Part shown: in pieces, positions 58,201 to 64,000 of the stretch
Numbering within the stretch: the stretch's first letter is position 1
Layout of the letters: each line of letters starts with the position of its first letter
Assembly (NCBI GenBank): GCA_029851415.1
Contig: CM056743.1
Span: 120,930,305 to 120,994,304, forward strand
DNA length: 64,000 bases
Direction: 5' to 3'
Source of the DNA: Eretmocerus hayati
Taxonomy: Eukaryota > Arthropoda > Insecta > Hymenoptera > Aphelinidae
Program-made: the position numbers and the translations under genes
The notes under the pieces: generated by a model
The model's database searches: none
Told to the model about the DNA's origin: nothing
Seen by the model: only the letters and a program-made list of their open reading frames with translations

Positions 58201-59554
58201 TGAAATGCTTATAATACCTCCAAACGGGGCCCACAGATTGAAAAAAATCTTGAATACGGTAAGTGTACCCAATATACCCCTCCCGCGTCTCTTGGGCTAT
58301 ATTTTGCGAATATAATTCGTCCTATTTCGATATACTCTAACGCACCGTATAGTGGCTCATTTTGAAGCCTGTTACAAGACCATTAGAATGAGCTACGGTA
58401 AGTTTAGTTTTGACTCACCAACAACGAGCTATCGCAATTTTCCCAAAAAGTCATTTTTCGCGAGTACGCGAAAGGGTGACCCCCCTCCCCATCCTTTCAA
58501 ACAATGTAAATCGACGGTATTAGTGCAAAAAATAGTTTTTATCGGCGTACAAACACATTGAGAACTTTTTTTATCGGTCCTAATCACTAATTCTCACTTA
58601 TTTTGACGCGATAAACACGTTCTGAGTTAGTGAAAAAGAATCGTATTGCACGCCTTTCTATAAGATAACTGCATGAAGGCCAGCTGTATACACTCCAATG
58701 TTGGCCTCCATGTTTATCACAAATCATCTCCGTACTTTGCCCATGAAATAGTTTCAGATGAGAGTTCTGCATTTCAAAGAGAGAACTTTATTGAAGGTCT
58801 TGAGACAGGAGATGATCAGATGTGCCAAAGTGCGTTGAGTTAGACCGAGTCAAAATTTCTTACAGATTTATACTCCATGCAATTTCCGTGGCGATTTCTC
58901 ATACCTGTGCAAAAGAAAGAAAAATAAGGCACTCACTTTGAATTTTCTAGGGCACGCAGAAATGATTTGGGGTCGATCCATACCATCAATTTACTCATAT
59001 TGTAACATATGAAAAGTGAAGAAAAACTTGAGGAAAAGGGAAAAGTCAACGAGTGCCCATTCCTGAGATCGGGATAATGGGGGCATGTTGAGACCATGGG
59101 CAGGTTGGGTATCACTACTATGTACAATTGGACAATTTTCCCGTTCGATTTCCTTTTACTTACTTTTTATTGATCTCGAGCACCTATTGCGATCTGGTCT
59201 CCTCATGATGAGCTTGCAAAATTCGAAACACAGTCAATCCACTGGAAAGAAGAAACTGTGTACCTTAGCTCGAAGATTGAAGTCTGGATCATGCCTGGAT
59301 AACTTATCGGGTGAATACTTATATACTTAGGCGCTGCATGATGCGGCAAGCGCAAAAAAACAAAAGACATCTAACTCGTCGCTGCTTGCCGATATCGAAA
59401 GAGGAAGTGCCCGAGTGTGCATTGCAGGTAGAACGATCCCGATTAGAGCCCGAGTACTTCTTTCAGCCCTTACAACCGATTTCGAATAAGTTAACCGATT
59501 CTCAACATCGCCGGATACATTATAAGTACCAGTCTATTTTCACACCAACATAGG
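55274..59554. other. Intergenic between VgR and the zinc-finger gene
   Basis: 4.3 kb. Some CpG-rich patches (55830-56110, 57210-57450) but no recognisable exon. Its right end is presumably the promoter and 5' UTR of the zinc-finger gene; an acceptor-like 'caccaacatag' ends two bases before its ATG, hinting at a 5' UTR intron. Confidence 0.4.
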
Positions 59555-59615
59555 ATGCCTCGCTGTCTGCTAAAGTGCAGCATGCGCTACAGTCATCGTG
59601 ACAGGTTCGACGCAG
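59555..59615 (+). CDS. Zinc-finger gene exon 1: SNAG-like start
   Basis: [20 protein letters not shown] then one base, donor GTGAGT at 59616. If this exon is not used, translation could start at the in-frame ATG at 59870. Confidence 0.65.
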
Positions 59616-60925
59616 GTGAGTGCTTCGCATCGCATTGAATTCGCAAATATCCTTTTTATTAATTCATCTTTGTAAAAGATTGTGGCTGTCCAGGCCCGAC
59701 TTTTGAGCCTGATAGGGTTATTTAAAATGTAAATCTTCGGGTCATCTGATATCGGAAAGGATCGACGTTGATTGCAGCATATCTTCTTGTTTTTCTTTTG
59801 CTCGCTTCGGAAGCAAATCTTTCGCGGCGTAGAAATTGCTCCCCCTCGACATAAAGTATAGGTGTACTTATGGTTGAATCAGGTGATCTGAGTGTTGATA
59901 TTCTCTTAGATGCAAGATCACCAGAGCGCCAGGTGTCAGTGACCAAGGAGCCTAAGAAAAAAAGAAGAAGGCGTAAAGACAATCAAGGACTCTTGGGAAA
60001 TATTTGGTCCTGGTCCAATCTGCCAATTGTCACTCGATATCACTTTCAAAAGAATGATAGTGTCCTATGGAATCCAGAATCATCTGGCAGTGTTGACTGT
60101 TTCATCAATAACAACTATGAGAGTAAAAACAATAACACCCAATGCAGAAACCAAGGCAACGATAGCTCTCCTTCAAGCTGCAGTGATGATCAGACTGTCA
60201 AGGTGTACAGCATTGCAAATATTGATCCTCGAAAAATACCTCAGCTACTTCAGCTGAAGGAGAACAGCTGCCCTATACCTGCAAAGGTTAATGAAATTAA
60301 AAACTTCATTGGTGATTCAATGAATCCAATGCTGGTACAGAATGTAGTGTCTGTTGTTTTTTCACCTAGCAACAAAGAGAATGAGGCTGTGAAATCATGC
60401 GAAGAGGACAAAAGTTGTTCAGAGTTAGAAGGTACTCCCAATCAAAAGCGTAGCAAGACAATGCATTACTGCCCGTACTGCCAAAAAAGTTTTGATCGAC
60501 CTTGGGTACTCAAGGGTCATCTGCGTTTGCACACTGGCGAGAGACCATTTGGATGCCCTGTTTGCAATAAATCGTTTGCTGATCGGTGAGTTGGATAGAT
60601 ACATACCTTATCACAGGCAAACATTATTGTTCTAGAAAGATCAACTTTATTTGTTGAATCAATATCTAAAACATACTCCTCTTTAGTTAGCTTTTTATGA
60701 ATGAGGTAGATTTTCTCAAATACCTTGCATCTGTGATGTTCTCCTTTTTCATTCGCTTTTTTTCTTTCAAGATCGAATTTGAGGGCTCATCAGAGGACCA
60801 GGAATCATCATCAGTGGCAGTGGAGATGTGAGATTTGTTTGAAAGCTTTCTCGCAGCGACGATATCTCGACCGTCACTGTCCGGAAGCGTGTCGTAAATA
60901 TAGGCTGTCGCAGAAAAAAGAATGA
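59555..60925 (+). CDS. Snail-superfamily C2H2 zinc-finger protein, Kahuli/Scratch-like
   Basis: A three-exon gene (59555-59615, 59862-60585, 60772-60925) of 312 codons, with phases 1 and 2 matching at both introns. The first codons MPRCLLK resemble the SNAG repressor peptide (MPRSFLVK) of Snail and Scratch proteins. A basic KKKRRRRK stretch near residue 50 may be a nuclear signal. Fingers: ZF1 [22 protein letters not shown]2 [19 protein letters not shown]3 [19 protein letters not shown] with the C2HC ending seen in Snail's last finger. Snail proteins bind E-box DNA and repress transcription. Kahuli is the best guess from the H-rich ZF2-ZF3 linker, which is from memory. Confidence 0.8.
59862..60585 (+). 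CDS. Zinc-finger gene exon 2
   Basis: Starts after 'gtatag' (acceptor with a poor pyrimidine tract). It encodes an unstructured N/S-rich region, ZF1 and the first half of ZF2, and ends ADR before GTGAGT. Confidence 0.82.
60772..60925 (+). CDS. Zinc-finger gene exon 3
   Basis: [17 protein letters not shown] completes ZF2 and leads to ZF3; ends [11 protein letters not shown] and TGA. Acceptor TTTCTTTCAAG. Confidence 0.82.
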
Positions 60926-61186
60926 TATCTTAATTATTCTGCGTTTAACGCGTGTGAAGATTTGTGTTTCATACTTCGTCTTATTTCGCACGACTACTCT
61001 CACCATCTGTGATATGATTGACTATCATAATCGTCGATGCTCATGCGCTCCCGATTTTTTATCCATTCTTAGTTGGTGAATTCAGAGTTTATATTCAAAT
61101 AGTTGTTTTTACCATTTTTATTCTCAATGTATGATATCTGGTGTTAATTTTTCACATACTTTATAAAAAGCACTGTGATGTCCTTT

Positions 61187-61192
61187 AATAAA
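61187..61192 (+). terminator. Candidate poly(A) signal of zinc-finger gene
   Basis: AATAAA 262 bases after the stop, followed by AT-rich sequence. Confidence 0.45.
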
Positions 61193-61199
61193 ATTTCCA

Positions 61200-62480
61200 G
61201 AACTCACATTAATTATTCTTTTTAGTTTTAGTAAATCAAATACGAATCCAACATCATTCGTCACGATATTCCTCAGCACCATGAGATATATGATGTATAG
61301 CATTCATTAAGCTTTTCCACTTTCGCACGACGAGCCAAGAAGTTCATGGTATTTTGAAAATTATTAGAAAAAAAGATCAATTCTACAGTCGAATGATGAA
61401 TCAATATTCCAAACTTCGTTCGAGAAGCATTCCGAATGATGGAACAATAAGCATTGGTGACCCACAAGACTCCTTGAAATAGAATGCTGATATGAGGTGA
61501 GTATCAGGAAATTTATGAGTCGCAACCGCGCGGTGTCTTTCAAGCAGTGTATCGGAAAAGAAATGAGCGATAGAATCTTTCATTTTTGAGTGCGGATTCG
61601 TTTGGATGCCAAATCATGCTCAATCTCCAGCACTGCCAAAGTTTTTTGACAGTAAGATCTGTATTTTTCAATTTGAGAAATTAAAAATAGAATCGATGTT
61701 GTGATTTGATTACAACGTAAATGAGTCGACGCGCTTCCCATTTTTTCTGGAAAGAAGATCATAGCTTCATCTGATAATAATTGTAATAACAGTTGATCGA
61801 TATCAAGTTCTTGAAAACGAATGACAAATTTGTAACCATGCATTAATGAGAGAATTGGAGAAATACTTTAGACCAAAATTTCGGGCGGCTATTCCATTTT
61901 GTTGCCGTGCACTATAAAAGCCGCAAGTAGCGTTGCAGTTTTTATCAGAGGTTGCAAGCTTTTTTGAGAGTCTTTGTCAAGAACAGCAACTTGACAGAAT
62001 TTACCGATTTTACTGCGGTCTGTTTAGGGTACTACGGTCCTCTATCGAGCTATTGAAGTATATCTTTTGAGCTAGCATTTTCAAGAACCCTGAGTATGCC
62101 AAATTTTTACACCCAGCGAATTTTTTCTAGTTTTGAAGTTTGCAAGAAATTACATTTTTTTGGCTCGTATAAATCACCAGCTACCTCGGTCGGCTATTTT
62201 GTGTAATATTCAGGATGTTTGACAAAGTCAATGAGTAATCAAAATGTGCCGCTGTTGTTGCTTCAACCAATCGACAGTCTCTATGCGTTCCTCTCAGCCA
62301 ATCGCATCCGTTTGCCTCCTCAACATCCTCGTTTTGTGTTTTGCATTCCGATTCACAAGTTAATTCAATTGCATTTACTCCTCGATAAGCCTTTTCGACC
62401 ATCTCAAGTATGTATTAAATATTGGTTTCCCCGAAAGTCTTCAGTATAATTTTTTTCAGAATTCCAAAATAGCCGCAAAG
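61200..62480. other. Intergenic
   Basis: No gene or repeat recognised. Confidence 0.35.
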
Positions 62481-63178
62481 TTGACGGTTGGTAAGATACC
62501 GAAGTTAGCGCTTAGTCGATGAGGAAGCAAACTTCGCGACGTTGACGCGTGCGTGTGTGAATCTCCGTCAAAAAAACAGTCTGTCCCGTGATCCTGTTCG
62601 AAGCGTTGATGAGCACCGAATCGAATTCACGAATCTACAGCACTTCCTAGACACAAAACCGACGACATTCTCCGCGAGAGCAGCAGCTGCTGGAGCAAAT
62701 ATGCAGACGCAACGTTGTGCCACCGAGCCGAGGAGACGCTGCTGAAAAAGCTGCGCAGCTACCCACTACAAGCGCCCGTCCTGGTGAGTTCCCCCACGTC
62801 GATGCCGTGTTTCTATGCCAGTAGATCTTCTGCCATCATGTAACTTCTTCGTAGACGATGTTCATTGCTGTCGATTTCTTCTTTCGGTATGCATATTGTT
62901 GAATTTCCCATCTTCCAGGGCGCTAACTGAGGAAGAGAGAGACAAAGACAGCATCAGCGGCGACGCCAAGAGAGCGAGGGAGACACGAAACGACCGCACC
63001 GGCGCAGCTGGTGGGGGTATTATCCGAGAGCCACCGCGGGGCCAGCTTTTGGTGCGACGGCCATTTTGCCGTAAACGTTCCTCGCAACAGCAGCCACAAG
63101 CAGCACGTCGCCGAGCAGAGCTTCAGCAGCAGCGGCAAGCAGCAGATAGCCACAACGTTAGCTCGATCATTTTTCGAG
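62480..63178 (+). other. Probable 5' leader exons of a plus-strand gene
   Basis: GC- and CpG-rich DNA with two good donors, CCTG|GTGAGT at 62784 and CGAG|GTGAGT at 63179, and one good acceptor, TTTCCCATCTTCCAG at 62918. This predicts an exon ending at 62783 and an exon 62919-63178. The latter is open in frame with a Q/R-rich product, but low-complexity leader RNA is as likely as protein. The main coding part would lie to the right of the window. Confidence 0.45.
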
Positions 63179-64000
63179 GTGAGTGCCCCTACAAAAGCTC
63201 CCCCGGGTCATCCCGAGGAAGAACTTTTCGTCGCTCGGCAATTTTTTTTTTCTTCATCATGTGAGTGAATCGCAGCTTGGTAAGGCTTTCTGCAGAAGAG
63301 ATGGGAATGACCGTTATTTTGGACGTGAAACAGTCTTGTAGAGAACGCTCCATTTCTCCTCGAGGACCGGTTTACCTTACTCGTCAACTAGCTCATCGTC
63401 TGGAACAGATGAAATGCGTTTAAGCCTGTCCCCTCGATGTGTATTTTTACAAGTTTTGGATTAGCGAGGATTGAATGAAAGGTTTCTCCAGGATTACGGG
63501 CAAGCATAGGTATATGAGTGGAAACGTTTTTACAGTCGTGTACAAGTCTGACATTGCGTGCGTGTGAGAGCGTATTGCGAGTGCGTGTTTTTTTTCTTTC
63601 GTTGCCGAAATCCTCGCGAGTTTCGCTTTCAGCAGCACGAACTTTGCTTGCCCGCGAGCCGATGACCTCGTCGCCCATCTCGTGTTTACCGTTTTTTCGC
63701 CATTTATTCAATCGCCAATCGTAATCACAATCGATGCCAGAAATCACCTCATTTCGCGGGTAACGGTTTAACCTTCAAGTACAACATAATTCTCAATTTT
63801 GCGGAGCGTTTTAGTCTTTTCAATGCCGATTAATTGATTTTACGAGCGAAAGAGCTGTTGTTTTGGAATCATTTGGTTATCATCCAATCAAGTTATTCAT
63901 AATGATGATTAGTATACCTATTGAGACCTCCCAATTTATTTTTGCTGACAAGGCTGTTATGATGGAAAAAAACTAAAGTAAATTGCACATCAACATCATT
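63179..64000. other. Right edge, presumed first intron
   Basis: Nothing recognised; taken as intron downstream of the donor at 63179. Confidence 0.3.

Noticed and set aside
59311..59553. 80-codon ORF ending just before the zinc-finger ATG
   Set aside because: Probably 5' UTR or promoter DNA; no similarity and it stops one base before the real start.

Overview
The window is insect nuclear DNA. It has short-exon genes with GT-AG introns, a yolk-protein receptor of insect layout, and a dense load of DNA transposons, foldback elements and one LINE. The receptor's repeat layout (4 then 8 LDL class A repeats) and the style of its cytoplasmic tail suggest Hymenoptera, which is an inference and not proven. 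No search was run; every call is from reading the sequence.

Layout: 0.66-1.34 kb holds the first two exons of a CYP4-like cytochrome P450 on the minus strand, which runs off the left edge. 1.3-9.8 kb is gene-poor, with interspersed repeats, a dimeric ~182-bp satellite (6.29-7.38 kb), a foldback element carrying a second nested foldback (7.50-8.61 kb) and a CpG-rich 109-bp tandem repeat (8.71-8.94 kb). 9.83-15.15 kb is a decayed Jockey-superfamily LINE on the minus strand (endonuclease, reverse transcriptase, RNase H, CCHC tail). 15.2-24.8 kb is a repeat mosaic: two TTAA-flanked MITEs, two facing copies of a BED-finger hAT-like gene, a possible virus-derived methyltransferase remnant and ~500-bp tandem units. 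24.87-29.79 kb is a chain of large palindromes with nested insertions.

30.84-53.93 kb (minus strand) is the main gene, a vitellogenin receptor (VgR/yolkless-type) that can be read in 30 exons of about 1,772 codons. It has a signal peptide, 4 LA repeats, 2 EGF, a YWTD propeller, EGF, a second propeller, EGF, 8 LA repeats, 2 EGF, a third propeller, EGF, a transmembrane helix and a tail with an FxNPxF internalisation motif. Two exons each carry a one-base length anomaly that breaks the frame (around 47,280 and 31,200). Its introns host a CACTA/EnSpm element (39.65-42.03 kb), a 1.09-kb palindromic TA-flanked MITE (44.41-45.49 kb) and a 1.37-kb palindromic MITE (31.35-32.72 kb) that has a twin at 26.10-27.47 kb.

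53.9-59.5 kb is mostly intergenic, with an unexplained 220-codon ORF and a small MITE. 59.56-60.93 kb (plus strand) is a three-exon Snail-superfamily zinc-finger gene with a SNAG-like start, probably Kahuli/Scratch-like. 62.5-63.2 kb is a GC-rich, splice-donor-rich block that looks like the 5' leader of another plus-strand gene continuing to the right. The genes do not form a pathway: P450 metabolism, oocyte yolk uptake and transcriptional repression are independent roles.
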